Positions 1 to 11,999 of a DNA stretch of 64,000 bases are shown in pieces. A program made the translations under genes and the position numbers. The stretch spans positions 15,004,001 to 15,068,000 of the forward strand of contig NC_135262.1 in NCBI RefSeq assembly GCF_964204865.1, in the 5' to 3' direction. This DNA comes from Styela clava. Its lineage: Eukaryota; Chordata; Ascidiacea; Stolidobranchia; Styelidae. The stretch's first letter is position 1. Each line of letters begins with the position of its first letter. The notes under the pieces are model-generated. The model saw nothing but the letters and a program-made list of their open reading frames with translations, had not been told where the DNA came from and did not search any database.

Positions 1-443
1 TTTAATGGATTTTCATAACACACATAAAACAAAACATTTCATAAACTTGTTAACTTTCCGCCTGTGTCTAAATTGACTTATAATTCAAATAAATGTACAT
101 TGGAATGCAATTATCTCCTGCGTCACACAGCTAGCTTGTGGAATTATCGAAGGTGAAAATGAAAGTAAATGAAGCATTAAAAGAAACTTCGTACTGAACC
201 TAAATCAATACCTAAGAAATTTTCGCAAACGTTTGGAAAAATCGCTGAATATTATCTAGCAGAGTTGAATTAGGTACACGTTCGATAGACTTGGGTATAA
301 ATTTGAGCATTTTGCACTAAAAATGAATCATAACTAATAATTTACTTTTATAGTCTGCTTTATATGCCTGCTACAGGAGTATCTGGAATTAAATTTTAAA
401 ACAAAATTTGAAGAACTTTCAATACAGACAATAACGGCTCGCA

Positions 444-3400
444 ATGGTAAAAGACAAAGATGATCGCAAGAAAAAAATACACAAGCAGTTGGGTAAACAT
501 CAGCTACGGGGCACTTTATCGAATGAAAATACTAAAAGTGAGTTTATTTATAAAAACTGTTGAATAAGGTCAGTTGTTCATCACGTTGTCGTATTCAAAC
601 CCTTTAGTTATAAGTGAAATATTTGCTGAAGTACTGAGGTTTGCACGCTTTCTATGGTATATAATGATTTTTTGGTGACAAATGAGAATGCACAGTGTTA
701 CTGTGAACACAGCATCATCTAATTAATTAATTGCAATAATAAAAAATAACGAAAATACATAGTAATCCCTGCTAAGGACACACTCACAACTTAGTAGAGT
801 CACTAGGTTAGTATTTCATTCGGCGACCCAAAGAGTTCAGCCCAAACAGTGGATCTTAGCCCGCGTTTGATAAAGATCAAATGATTGGTTGCAACTTTCA
901 ACAACACTTCATTGTGATTACGTGCCGTTTTGTGGAATCGTTCTTTAAATATAATATTTCCATTATTGATGCTTCAATTTATACGTGTTGTACATAGTAC
1001 TTCATTATAACGTTATACAACAAGCAGCAATTATAGGTCGAACGGTTTTCATGAAACCTAAGTGGAAATATTCTAAATTTAGCATACAAACTCTGCCGAA
1101 ATATTTTTTCAAGTTCGTGTTTTCAACAGCAAAACGTAAATTCATTGTTATTGGAGTGGTGATCGTGATCTTGGCTGTGTCAATAGCTGTGCCGGTGACT
1201 TTATTGGTTCTCAAAAAAGAAACTATTCCAGATACGACGGCATCAACGCTGGCAACAACACCGGGGAGTATGCATGGTAAGTAATTTCAAGCAAAAAATG
1301 ATAGTCAATATTTTTTTTCGTTAGTTTTTAATCAGTTAATTGTATATTTTACAATTACTGTCAACTTCATATCAATAACTGTCTCAGGCCTACAATCTGG
1401 TAGTGAGACAAAAATTCGTTTTCGATGTTGGACTATAATATATTAGTGGGGTTTTCAACGACAACGACGAGAAAGTGCTGCCTGTAGCATACGTAGAAAG
1501 ATATAGAAAGTGTGCAAAATTCAGGATTGCTAGATTGTGGGTTGTTTACATAAGATTCGGGGTACGCGTTACGTTGTAATACAAGCGGTTACACTTATAA
1601 ATTGATCTATGCCAGCATAATACAGTTCAGGAATATTGATATTATGTGGTCAAATTAAATTTAAAATTTATGAATAATTTAAAAATATATATTGTCACGG
1701 TAGAGAGGCGTCACAAACGGAATAGCTAAGGCTGATGTGAAAAGGGTTGAAATGGTGCAAATCCAGGCCCGCGGACACATGCGGTCCGCAGATTCATTAT
1801 CTGTGGCCCGCGTCGCATTCGGAAAGTACCGTATATGCTCGTTTTACCGCCCGATCTTGATTAATAAGAGCCCATTTGAATAGCCGTCCGTGAAAACAGA
1901 ACATAAAAACGAGAATATCGGTGGGAGACCGAAGACTTATCGATCGAAACCGCGGTTTCGATTCATGACTCTATAGTGACACCGCGTGTACCATCACTAA
2001 TTAATAAATAACTCGCTAATTATACGACATAATTCATCCATAATCGATATTCTCGTTTCAATATTGATAGGGCGTCGCAAAACTTTTCTTCTTTTGCGGA
2101 TTTGTACCTGCGGTGCGTAGAAAAAGTCAAAATTTTCGTTATTCTCGTTCGAATCATACTTGAGAACTGGAAATGACAATATATTTATAATTGTAACGAT
2201 CGATCTTATCTATATGTGACTTCACAAACAAACAACCTGACAAAACAACAAGCGTCCGTGCTTGAATAAGGGCCCGGTTAGTGAGTTTGGTTTAAAAATA
2301 TGGGCCCGGGCTAAAAAACGAGGAAATATACGGTAATCAAAAAATTGCATTTTGTGTTGTTTAGTCATAAAATTAACCAGAAAATCTTCTGACGTATTGT
2401 TACATCACTAATGTCACTGAATTGACTAGTGATATGGCTAGCTGAGGCAACGTTTGGTCGGGAATATATGCTAACAATTTTGGCATCATAGAAATCTAAA
2501 AATCGAATGCGGAAAATAATGCCTATATGCCGGAAAATTTAGTAATTACTCTCCTGTACCTCACATTGTGAAATCAATCAATCTGTTATTTTGTAAACAT
2601 AAGTTTGAAAAAAAAAGTTGACAAATTCAAACAGATTTTCAACTAGATGTGGGAGGAATAACACCACAATGCTTACTTGATATGTCTGCAAGTTGTGTCG
2701 ATGAAAAAAGAATATAATTTAGAACGGCATTTTGAAATCTTGTGAGCAATGAGCATTTCCAGAGTCAAGATTTTACCTAAATTTGCGGAAGCACTTTTTC
2801 CGTTATGAAGAGTTTGAAATCCTACACTAAATGTAGATATAGAAAGAGTTTTGTAGGTTTTAGAAAGTTTTTTGGTGGTTTTTACATGCCTTAATGTGTT
2901 AGCTTAATAAATGACAAATACTGATCAATGTGTTTGCACAATACAAGTGTTTGTTATGTATTGCACTGCTTACCTATTCTTGGCACTATTGTGGCCCCAA
3001 AAATAATTTTGGGGCCCCGGAGCCGACAACCTTGGACCACCCTGAGTTAGACATAGGATCCGGCAAGTTTTAAATAAGATAAATTTGGAATGTTTATCGC
3101 AGGATCGACTGTATCTATGAGCATACAGCAAAAAAGTAAGACTTATGAACATTTTCATAAAAGTCTAATTTCCGTATACCATGATATAATTCATATACCA
3201 CATAAGCATGTAACTATGACATTGATATATGTTTTGAGGAATCTTTTTATTTGCGTTTATGTTTTCTCAGAATTTTGTGAAGTAAAAAATGACAAAAGAG
3301 GTCTGTGTTACTGGACTGAAATCCATCAAAAACCAGATGTCGATTATTTACGAGCAGTTTCTATTTGCAAACAAATGTCGATGGAAATTGCTGTCATACA

Positions 3401-4842
3401 GAATAATGATCCCATTATTAATACGTTCATTTCTTCGAAATTGCTAAAATCAAATCCTCCACATCGTTATTGGACAAGCGTATGGACAAATATGACTGTT
3501 GATTTGAAGGTATAAACGTAACTACCGTCAAGTGTGTTAGAATTAAAACTTTTCTTAGAGTTTATCATGATGGATTGGTTTTGAAGATGTGCGTTACTAT
3601 CGATGTGCTTTTGCAGAACCAATTTTATAACCAACATGATCAATGATCTCCGATTATGCTGACGTCATTGCTTAATATTGATGTCTATAGATAAGACTTA
3701 TGATCAGATATAACGTTTGAATCTCGTATAGGTCCTGTGCGCAGACTTAGATCGGGTTGGGGAACGCAGTGGCAACTGTTTTATCACCTCAAAAAAGATC
3801 CCATCACACGTCTCACGAAAATTGTATTGTATTAATATTCACAGTTTATCTACTATAATATAGATTTTTAATCTTGACTGTATTTTCACGGTTAATAATG
3901 AATAAATATTTATTTTATGATAATCCAAATATTTTTTTAAAGATTTTCTCGCCCGCGATTTCTTTCGAAGGAATAAAGGTTGAGAAATATTGGTTTAATC
4001 ATGTGCACATTGAACCTTTTCAAATTTTTGATTTAGTATTTCATACATAAAATATTGCTTTTGCTCTACATCCGCGATCAAATTTATAGGACTATTTTGA
4101 AAACTTAATCATCGTAAAGCAAGTTCGATATTTTTTTCCACGTGTATTATAGTGGATTCGGTTTTTCTGTTATCGTCGCACACAACAAAGTTGTCAGTCA
4201 TCGTATACAATTCAATTTATCGTCCATTTCAAATCAAAAAGTTTTTCTCAAAAAGTTTCATAACTTACATTCTTTGCTTGACCGCATTGAACAATAGTGC
4301 TCAAATTTAAAAGTTTCTCATAAAAGACTGCAGTCCCTACTTCCAATTTTGCCATTATAATTTTCAGAGATTGAGTAGGAAGAATTATATTTTTTCTGAT
4401 CAGATTGTTGAAATCATCGATCAAATCAAAATTTTCTAAAGATTTGAAGATCAGATACGTGATGTTGACTCAATGCTACAAAGCTGAATAAACATTTCAG
4501 CTTTTCGAACTTTGAATCTCTGCCTTTGTCGTAGATTACCAACATAATTCAGTTCGCTTTATTTTGTGTAAACGTTAACATATTGATTATCCAATATTAC
4601 AACTATCTAGATTTTACATCAAGTTTAATACCATTAATCTTCTTTATTTATTTCAGACTAGAGTGGTTTCTCCTCCGGGTAGTTTAGACAACTTCCTTTG
4701 GTATGGAATATTTGATGCTCCTCAGCAGAAAACGTGAACAAGAATTGTTTTGATTGTCATTGATTTTGCTGCTTGCACTGTTGTCAATTCTGATCCTTCC
4801 AAAATGACATATGGAGCTGTGTGTTCGTTTCCCATACCATGA
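444..4842 (+). pseudogene. Type II transmembrane C-type lectin, copy A, with a nonsense codon in the last exon
   Basis: Four exons fit in phase: 444-537, 1037-1276 (or from 1028), 3271-3509 and 4657-4842. Exon 1 encodes a lysine-rich cytoplasmic start. Exon 2 gives a basic segment, one hydrophobic helix (FIVIGVVIVILAVSIAVPVT) and a Thr/Ser/Pro-rich stalk. Exons 3 and 4 encode a C-type lectin-like domain with the YWTS..W core. In exon 4 the codon that is TGG in the other two copies is TGA here (4735-4737). This removes the last 35 residues, including the two C-terminal cysteines. The rest of exon 4 still reads through to the usual TGA at 4840. An ATG at 1051 could start a shorter product. No QPD or EPN sugar-binding motif is visible, so sugar binding is unproven. 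The product, if made, is probably a null or truncated form; a base-call error at one position is the main alternative. Confidence 0.75.
1277..3270 (+). other. Long intron 2 of lectin copy A with repeat-derived DNA
   Basis: I see no exon with conserved splice sites here. Part of it (about 1900-2200) belongs to a dispersed repeat. The string around 'ctaattatacgacataattcatcc' recurs near 24690, 40425, 53345 and 54708, with the outer arms seen at 53228-53508. The short reading frame on the minus strand at 1997-2179 lies inside this repeat and is not a gene. Confidence 0.6.
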
Positions 4843-4871
4843 TATTTTTGGTGCAGCTCACCTTCTATATA

Positions 4872-5935
4872 CAGGGTGATCAGACAGTGTAGACAAATGT
4901 TTTAGTGAAATATCTACAATATAGCAAAATAGCATTACAAATATAAATAATAGAATTCATTTTTATTTTTCGATATATCCTCCCTTTGCCGTCATCACAC
5001 GCCTCGATCTGAGTGGAACTTAACTGCACGAGGCACGTATAGTTTCTTCCGAAATCTTGTCCCAATAAGTCATCAACCTATGCTTTAGAGAAGTTCTGAG
5101 TTCCGCGCACCACTAGTGGTACGCAAGCAGCTTTGAATCATTACAACAATTAATTTTTCTATTCGCTGAAGGACGTTTATAGCGCTACCGATCTTTGTCT
5201 TTTATAGATCGCCCTCGTCCATCACTGACCATTCAAAACGGAACGGGCATGTTTTCGGCATTTTGCATGATATGTCACAGTGCGTCTGCATTAAATGAGG
5301 GAGCGTTCGTGATAGCGGCTAGCACTGTTCAAAGTGTAATCGTACGAGGTTTCGGATAATTTAGCGATTATGATAAGATGTATTGTGACGTAACGGACAA
5401 ATTGGCAAAAACGTGCCCGTTTCGTTTCAGGTGGGCACAGGGGCGTAGCAGAAAATTTTCAAAAGGTAGGGGGTTCTGTCAGATCGAACGCTGGAATACG
5501 CGTGTTTTTAGTAGTCTTGGAGGTTCTAAAAAACATCAAGCTACGAAAAATGCTATCTATGGACTATGATACAGAAAATTGATTTTATTTTTTTTATATT
5601 TCAATAGGGGGGGGGGGGGGGGGGGGTCCACCCGCAAAACCACCCTCCCTGGCTACGCCACTAATTGGACAGTAATGGTCGAGGGCGGTCTCTGACGACA
5701 AGAACGCCGTTTAGCGAATACAAAAGTTAATTGTTGCAATAATTCAAAGCTGAAATACTCCCGTGTATCAGACTGACATCAACTAATCTTAAGGCAAAAA
5801 TTGATGACCTGTTGGGACAAAATTTCAGAAAGCACCATACGTGCCTCGTGCAGTCAAGTTTCAATCAGATGCGTGTAGTGAAGGCAAAGAGAGGATTTAT
5901 CGAAAAATAACAATGAATTTTAATATTTATTTTTG
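4872..5935. mobile_element. Fold-back Tc1/mariner-derived element, unit 1 copy, right end lost
   Basis: The left end reads cagggtgatcaga directly after a TA. Read on the minus strand, the next 200 bases encode a Tc1/mariner transposase C-terminus (…YWDKI..ET..ASC…QIEAC…GKG). The same C-terminus is encoded on the plus strand at about 5775-5920, so the two arms face outward. Between them are more inverted-repeat sequence and a nested element at 5438-5662. The right tip present at 28749 and 44493 is replaced here at about 5935 by a different dispersed repeat. Confidence 0.7.
5438..5662. mobile_element. Small inverted-repeat element nested in the fold-back, with a 20-base G run
   Basis: Its ends are caggggcgtagc on the left and ggctacgccacta on the right, a near-perfect inverted pair. 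The interior carries a run of G at 5607-5626. The copy in unit 3 (43883-44103) has a run of only 14 G, and the unit 2 position (about 28212) keeps only the left end. No coding capacity. Confidence 0.65.
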
Positions 5936-6190
5936 GACACGTTTATTGGACACGTTTAGTGGCCATAACGATCGTTTCAAAATTTTGTTGTTATTGTTAT
6001 TTTCTTTCGTCATTATCATTGAAAAATCGGGTTTCTCTTCGAATACTGGACCAATTACTTTCAAATTTTCAGTGATTAAAGATTGATTTTTTTGCCAGAA
6101 GCCTATCACTTTTATTTATTTCTAAATTTCGCCTGAAATCTGATATTTCGTCTAAAATTTCGCTGTCTTATTTTATCCATGGGAACACTG
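5935..6190. repeat. Dispersed repeat, copy 1
   Basis: The segment starting 'ggacacgtttattggacacg' is matched at about 55091-55290, including the string around 'aaattttcagtg' and the AT-rich tail. Here it replaces the right tip of the fold-back element. At 55091 it replaces the start of a lectin relic exon. I do not recognise the family. Confidence 0.55.
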
Positions 6191-7440
6191 GCTGTCCGGT
6201 TTGATTCTGCAAATTATTTCTACGCGAAACTCGGAATTTTTTGTGGGTATCGGTGGCGTCAAAGGTAAATACTGCTTCGCTCTTCGCTACCGGTATTTGT
6301 TTTTCGAAATCATGGACTGCTTGCTTGGTGTCAGTATATTTGTAGAATGTGGTATGTCCTGTAGACCAGTACCGGTATGTAGACCAAGTATGTACCGGTA
6401 TGTGGACCGTAACTAGACCAATACGGTTATTCAGTCATTGTATTATAAATAGGAAACATGTAAAATATTTTATTCCTAATACCGTACCGGTAACTGCGTT
6501 GTCTCAGTTCTAACACCGGTACCATACGCTGTTACCCTGTACCGGTAAGTGCCGAACACTGGAATATATTAAATGTCAGAATGCCTGGTACCGGTAGTGA
6601 AATGAATTTCCTTTACCAGATTTGGCTACTTCGGACGAAAACTAAAGGTTTGATCTTGTCCGCCTCATTTTAGATATTTACATTTCTTTATTTTGAATAT
6701 TTACGTTTCATCCACACATTTTCAACGTGTTTTTGGATAAAACATACTTTCGGCTCACTATCTGTTATTTGCAGCTTATTGTTAGCTAGTTGTTTTTGAA
6801 GGGGGGCACAAGACATGACAAACTCTAAAAAGAGGGCATGTCGATTTGCCAGACTCGTTTTATTGAGAATATTCAAAACTGTTGCCTAAAACATAAATGA
6901 AAATAATTAGCACCAAACAAATAAAGACAACTGATACGGAATAAAAAACTAATACACACGGAAACAACTCCATATAAAAGCCTAGTACCAAAATGCCTGA
7001 TACACAATCAATGTAAAACAATACATGTAAATGCAACACAAATCGAACTGTGTACATGCAAATATCATAATGTTACTGAACGATCCAAAATACAGCATAA
7101 AAGGACGCTTTACATGGAGATTACTAAATGAATTCAAACCACAACGCTATTTAAGGCAATGTAATCTTAAACTGCCATAACAAGAAATACATTTTTAACT
7201 GTTACCACCAGAAATGCAATCCTAAATATCTTACTGAGCTTGGAGGGACGATGATAAATTCAATACATAAAACGACGACACGTGAAAGAGAAAAAGGCGA
7301 CACGTCGGATGCAAAAAACAACACACTAAAGATGACGACGACGAAATAGCGATAATCATCACGATAACAATTGAAGATGCCCGAACTAAACAAAAACCTA
7401 GGATTATTCAAACTGCCGACAAAGCCACCTCCATGAGTAT
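6191..7440. other. Unit 1 right flank; no gene recognised
   Basis: Positions 6340-6610 are rich in the palindrome accggt but form no regular array. Positions 6640-7440 match 45560-46370, and 6640-6930 also match 31790-32067. A minus-strand open frame of about 60 codons (6688-6876) is kept almost unchanged in the other two copies (31822-32028, 45596-45802). The copies are recent, so this alone is not evidence of coding. Confidence 0.5.
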
Positions 7441-7724
7441 CAGCAGGAAGTCATTCTTCTAGGAGTCAGAGTTTCGAATATGAAAAGGAATTTGCTAATA
7501 ACTATTACTATTGCGACATCAAGAAAGGGGGAAATCAGTAATCAGTGCCCACAATACTACCACAAAACATAATAAGCATTGCGGGAAACCAAAGTATGAA
7601 GACTTTAGATCAGAGTTCAGCCACCTGCGAGCCATATTAATAAAGCTGCAGTGTTTATTCTTGTGCAATCTGTTGAGATGTATTTGAGTAAAAGAACTTA
7701 AAAAGAGTCTTTTATAGAATTCGG

Positions 7725-8660
7725 CTTTACAAGTAGTATCAAAAATTTCGCGGACAATCCGCAATGCGTCGTTTGCTGTAAAATACTCATCCAGAAAAGT
7801 ATGGAACCGGTAAACTGAGGAAACACTTTGAGTCGTGTCATGGCGACTTGGCAGGAAAAACAGTTGATTATTTCAGGAGAAAATCTGGGAATTTGAAATT
7901 TTCTCGTCTTTATTCCTGTGGAATGTGAGCACGCCAAAATTATTCATTATTGGAGGGATCGTACCGCATCGCCTTCCGGATCTCCCAGTCAAATAAACCC
8001 CACTCCGTCGGTGAAGAACTGATAAAGCCCTGTCTCATCGAAGCAGCTACTTTGGGAAAGCAGCAATCTACCAAGTTAATTTGACTAATAAACAATACAA
8101 TCAAACATCGTATTTCTAAAACGAGTGACGATATTTTACAGCACGTTGTGGAAGAATTAAGGACCAGTCCGTTGTTGTCTTTGCAATTAGATGAATCCAC
8201 GGATGTTTCTCCATGTGCTCAATTATTGTTTTATACTCTGTGCATTTCCGAAAACGACATTATTTCAGTTACAAGGGGCACCGCAGACATGATTTCCTGC
8301 TGATGGTGGCTGGATGGATGATGGATGATGATCGATCGGTACTTTCCTGGAATTGTAGAACAACACTAGGACATGTGGATTTGTAAATCATTTTTGTGCA
8401 AAGAAAGCACCATTAGTGATACCGATATTTTCAGATTTTATTTTCCAGTTTGCGTAAAGATTTAGTTCTCAAAATTGATTTTGCAAGGACAGACATCGGA
8501 AAATTATGGACTAGCCTCCAACATGAATATACCATTCTCTCTAAGAAGGCATTGAGATTTTCGATTCAATGTCCTTCAACTTACCGCTGTGAAGTAGGAT
8601 TCTCTGCAATGACATCTATTAAAACAAAATATCGGAGTAAGCTTATGATTGATTAAATCT
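7725..8660 (+). pseudogene. Degenerate hAT-family transposase (ZBED5/SCAND3-like)
   Basis: Joining frames on the plus strand gives three parts in family order. A BED-type zinc finger (PQCVVC…KLRKHF..CH) lies at about 7755-7840. A middle part with the pattern LIKPCLIEA…LQLDESTDVS lies at about 8000-8290; the DEST motif includes a catalytic acidic residue. The C-terminal hATC dimerisation domain (EYTILSKKALR…STYRCEVGFSAM) lies at 8412-8656. The reading frame is broken several times: a shift inside the zinc finger, a stop between 8060 and 8095, and loss of the segment between 8290 and 8412. It is a fossil. Its 3' end abuts the lectin promoter relic at 8660. Confidence 0.8.
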
Positions 8661-9500
8661 CAAATCGAACACGTATATACAATGAAACTGATTTTCCTTT
8701 TCTTCTGATTTCTATTTTGACACGTTACTCATAGTGTGGTAGGTTCCATTACATTTGAACCCACGTACATTTGAACCCATGACAATTGCACCTGTATGCT
8801 ATTGCACCTATGGAATTTTTTTTGTTTCACGGATAGTTAAACCCATACTAACCCTAACCCATGGGTTTTAGCACCCGCATATAGATTGAACCCGTGGATA
8901 TACGCATGGGTTCAAATGTACATGGGTTCAAATGTACGGTCACCAGTGTGGTACGATACCCTTTTTCCTTTTTATGCTACAAAAAGCTGACATTTTCTCG
9001 AGTGTATATGTGTGAGCGTTGACGTTGCCGAAAATCAATCACCAGTTTGATATCATGAGAAACTTCACTTCATAAGTGGCCTCCTATTAATATACGCAAG
9101 GAATGCAAAAGAGGCTAACTGAAAACAACCATAGTATTTGACCTCTCTTAACTACGAAAGTGAGGCTGGAAGAATATGTTTTTCGAAAAGGTTCATCAAA
9201 GTTTTTCAATATTTTTTACGGGTTTTCTTTAAAATTGAATTATAATCAGATCAAGAGATACGTTTACTTTTGTCTCCATTTAGCTTAATTATTTATTTAG
9301 TATGTCAACAATGAAAGCCTCAACATTTTTTGGCGTACAACCGTATCTTTCTCCCATCACCAGAAATTCGCATTAGACCGTTCATATTCATTTTCACATC
9401 AGATTAGAAATAAACCATTATAAATTAGATAGGCTGAAACTATTACATTGATGATGGCAATATTTACATATCGAACTAAAATCTAAACTGAACTATATAA
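8660..9500 (-). promoter_or_regulatory. Orphan collagen-lectin promoter (relic E)
   Basis: Read on the minus strand this is the upstream region of the collagen-lectin genes at 21361 and 35586. It includes the block around cgttgacgttgccgaaaatc with aatcaccagtttgatatc (about 9018-9053) and the block caaccatagtatttgacct (about 9128-9146). It also includes the agtgtggta box now split by the transposon at 8742. The signal peptide and collagen exon expected below 8660 are absent; the dead hAT transposase occupies that position. Confidence 0.65.
8742..8944. mobile_element. 203-bp inverted-repeat transposon with 9-bp target duplication
   Basis: The ends read ggttcc…acatttgaaccca and its inverse gggttcaaatgta…ggtcacc, and each arm carries the fttgaaccc-type block twice. 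It is flanked by agtgtggta at 8733-8741 and 8945-8953. The homologous promoter at about 21255-21275 reads through the same position without the insert, giving an empty site. The interior has two telomere-like ccctaaccc units. Non-coding. Confidence 0.8.
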
Positions 9501-10289
9501 GGTTTTAAACCAAAGTCTCTGTTCTCCGTAATTAGTATTGATTAAGTCATATATAATCTTCACTATACTTACCTTTGTTTTCAACTTCACCTTTCACGTT
9601 TCTTACCATTAGACATTATTATCGGTTGGGATTACGCTAGACTTACTAACTTTACCTGCTCTATGCATTTGCGCTAATGGATTTGTATACGTTTAATGCA
9701 TGGGTACTGTAGCAAGGATAACAATGACCATTCTGTTTGATTTATAAGTCTTGATGCCACAATATACCTTTCTCCAAAGATACTTTTTAATAAATATTTT
9801 GAACCCGCATTTATCATCGTAACTAGCAGAAAGTTTCATACAATATTGATGCTTGCTTTGACAAATGACGATAACCACATTTTGATTGTGTTCAACAATG
9901 AAGTATTTCATACCCCAAATATAGTGAAAATTTTGCCATTCATAACCAATTTTGCCTTGTACTGATAGATATTTTATCTTTTTTTAGTCACAACATGGCA
10001 CCAATGAAAAATTTCACGTTTATGATTCATTGTCAGACAAATTGTTATCCCAGTCTGACGTAGTTACATGACAAAACGTAGAAAACACCGGTAGTTACGT
10101 TACAAATTGATAAAACGTTTTAAAAATACTGGGGTACCGAGTCTCTAGCGGGGCACCGTGGGTCGGACAAGGGTCAGCGGACCGTATGTTGCACCCCTCA
10201 AACTTACACTATAGCTGTAAGTTCTTCAATAAAGACCACCATCTTCATTTCGGATCAGATACGATCTGATGACAACTTGTCGTTCAATT
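9500..10289. other. Lectin-upstream flank and unassigned sequence
   Basis: Positions 9500-9760 align with 57600-57790 (shared aaagtctctgtt and the tgtagcaag…atgaccatt strings), so this is the far-upstream flank of the same promoter type. Positions 9910-10289 show no gene. A string aataaagaccaccatcttc at about 10229 resembles a retroelement terminal segment, but I could not define a long terminal repeat. Confidence 0.4.
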
Positions 10290-11321
10290 CTACATTTGCG
10301 CCATCTTTTCCCACGGTCCGGCTTTATTCTGACCAACTGACCCGGATACAATTTCATCAGCTCCCTCGTTAGCTTGAATGTCTTTACGCTTCTTTAAATG
10401 GGGTTCGATATTCGTAACAATTTTCGGACGCAAAAGAGATTTTGATGTTGGAAGCAGAGTTCTTGTGCGTCTTCCAAATAACCTTTGTGCTGGTAAACCT
10501 GGTATTCCTTCACTCGGCGTATTACGCCAATCGAGCAACGCAAGAAATACATCACCCTTACTCTCAATAGCTTTTATCATTATGCTCTTCATTTGTTTAA
10601 CGGCGGACTCTGCTTTGTCGTTGCTTTGGCTATATGTAGGAGAGCTTGTAACATGCTGAAATTCATAATCTTCAGCAAATATTCTAAATTCCTCGTTACT
10701 ATATTGAGGAGCGTTGTCAGAAATCAGTTTTTCTGGTAAGCTGTGTATAGCCATGTGTTGTTTCAACGCTTTGATAACTTCTGCAGATGTGGTCGTATGA
10801 AGTCTGTCAACTTCGCAAAAATTGGAGTAAAAATCAACTGTTACCAGACAGTTTCTGCCTTGCAGTTCAAATAAATCGGACGCAATAATTTGCCATGGTC
10901 GAGAAGGAATCTCATGGTGAATTATCGGCTCTTTTTGTTGATTAGGTTGAAACACTCGACAAGTAGTGCATGACGAGACATAATCATGTATGTCACTGGC
11001 CATTTTTGGCCAGAGTAGAACCTCTCTTGCCCTACGAATGAAAGCCTGTATTCCAATGTGACTTGCGTGTATGCGCTGCGGAATATATTGTTTGGCAGAT
11101 TCTGGTACCACAATGCGACATCCTTTCGAAATTAGCCCATTTTGAACAGTAAGTTCTTCTCTAAAATTGAAATATTCTTGCATGGACCGTGGAAGCTGTT
11201 TCTTGGTAATCGGCCATCCATCTTCAATGATGGCTCTAAGAGTTTGCATTGACGATTCTTTCTGTGTCAATTTTTGTAAAACATGCATTGTTTTGTCCAA
11301 CACTGGAATATCTTCCAACAT
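10290..11321 (-). pseudogene. Ty3/gypsy integrase
   Basis: A 340-residue open frame encodes an integrase that inserts retroelement cDNA into chromosomes. It shows an H..H/C..C zinc site (ASHIG…CTTCRVF) near residue 85-140. The catalytic core follows with the first Asp in IIASDLFE, the second in LISDNAPQ and the Glu in NDKAESAVK, then a C-terminal stretch with LLDWRNTP. The frame is intact across the core but is separated by stops from RNase H upstream, so the element as a whole is inactive. Confidence 0.88.
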
Positions 11322-11339
11322 ATCAATTTCTTCAATTTC

Positions 11340-11810
11340 ATTAGCCAGTGACAGTTGAAATCCACATCTTTACCAATCGTGTCAGTACTTTTATCAATAT
11401 ATGCTCGGCTCAGACTATCGGCAATGAACATATTTGCACCTTTTGTGTAATTTACCACAAAGTCATATTTTTGAAGAAGCATTCTTTGTAGTCGTTTTGG
11501 TGCATCTACTAATGGCTTTTAGTAATAGTTTCGAGTGGTTTGTGATCGGAGTCAACTCGTACAGTCCTTCCATACACATAGTGTTCAAATTTTTCCATGC
11601 CAAACAAAATCGCCAAAAGTACTTTTTCTCTTTGGGCATAATTGCACTCATTAGATGTCAGAGCACGTGAAGCATAAGCAACAGGGTGATCATTTTGCAT
11701 CAAGCAAGCTCCCAAGCCCTTTGAAGAAGCATCACATTGTAGGACAATAGGGACATTCTCATCATAATATTGCAAAATAGGAGATTTCATCAGAGTAAAT
11801 TTCATTGTAT
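11340..11810 (-). pseudogene. Ty3/gypsy RNase H segment (frameshifted)
   Basis: On the minus strand the text runs VLQCDASSKGLGACLMQ, then YASRALTSNECNYAQREK, then RTVRVDSDHKPL. These are the DAS, E and D signature residues of Ty3 RNase H. A shift near 11510 moves it to another frame that continues LLQKYDFVVNYTKGANMFIADSLSRA, the usual RNase H tail. Broken by at least one indel. Confidence 0.85.
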
Positions 11811-11999
11811 TGAAACATGTACCGTGTACTTTTTTGTCCCATATGAACTCAATATATTTTCTAATAAGTTTTCTAATAGGTGCAATAATTTAAGATAATT
11901 TCGGAGAAAATCGCTGTAGAAACATTGTAGTAGCCAAAATTCTTTGCACCCCATGTTTATCAGTCGGATGAGGCATATCTCTGATACCTTCCAATTTTG

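Larger units (their letters stand above)
1..7440. repeat. Segmental duplication unit 1 (right part only)
   Basis: This stretch matches 38409 to about 46370 (unit 3) base for base over long runs. Positions 1-5900 also match 23830 to about 28660 (unit 2). The window opens inside the unit, so the collagen-lectin gene expected upstream is not visible. Similarity to unit 3 stops near 7440, just after a shared string around 'ttctaggag'. Units 1 and 3 share exons 1-2 of the membrane lectin and the right flank after 6930, both missing from unit 2. They are therefore structurally closer to each other than to unit 2. Boundaries are approximate, from reading by eye. Confidence 0.85.

Noticed and set aside
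985-1050. Upstream extension of the membrane-lectin exon starting at 985 (and at 39390 in unit 3)
   Set aside because: The first codon is GTG, not a start in an animal gene. The stretch is mostly intron before an acceptor that joins in phase to the exon at 444-537.
5378-5569. Open frames at 5378 and 43823
   Set aside because: They cross the nested inverted-repeat element and diverge by frameshift between units.
10140-10289. 3' LTR of the Ty3 element
   Set aside because: No stretch here matches the 5' LTR start or end; the aataaagaccacc string alone is not enough.
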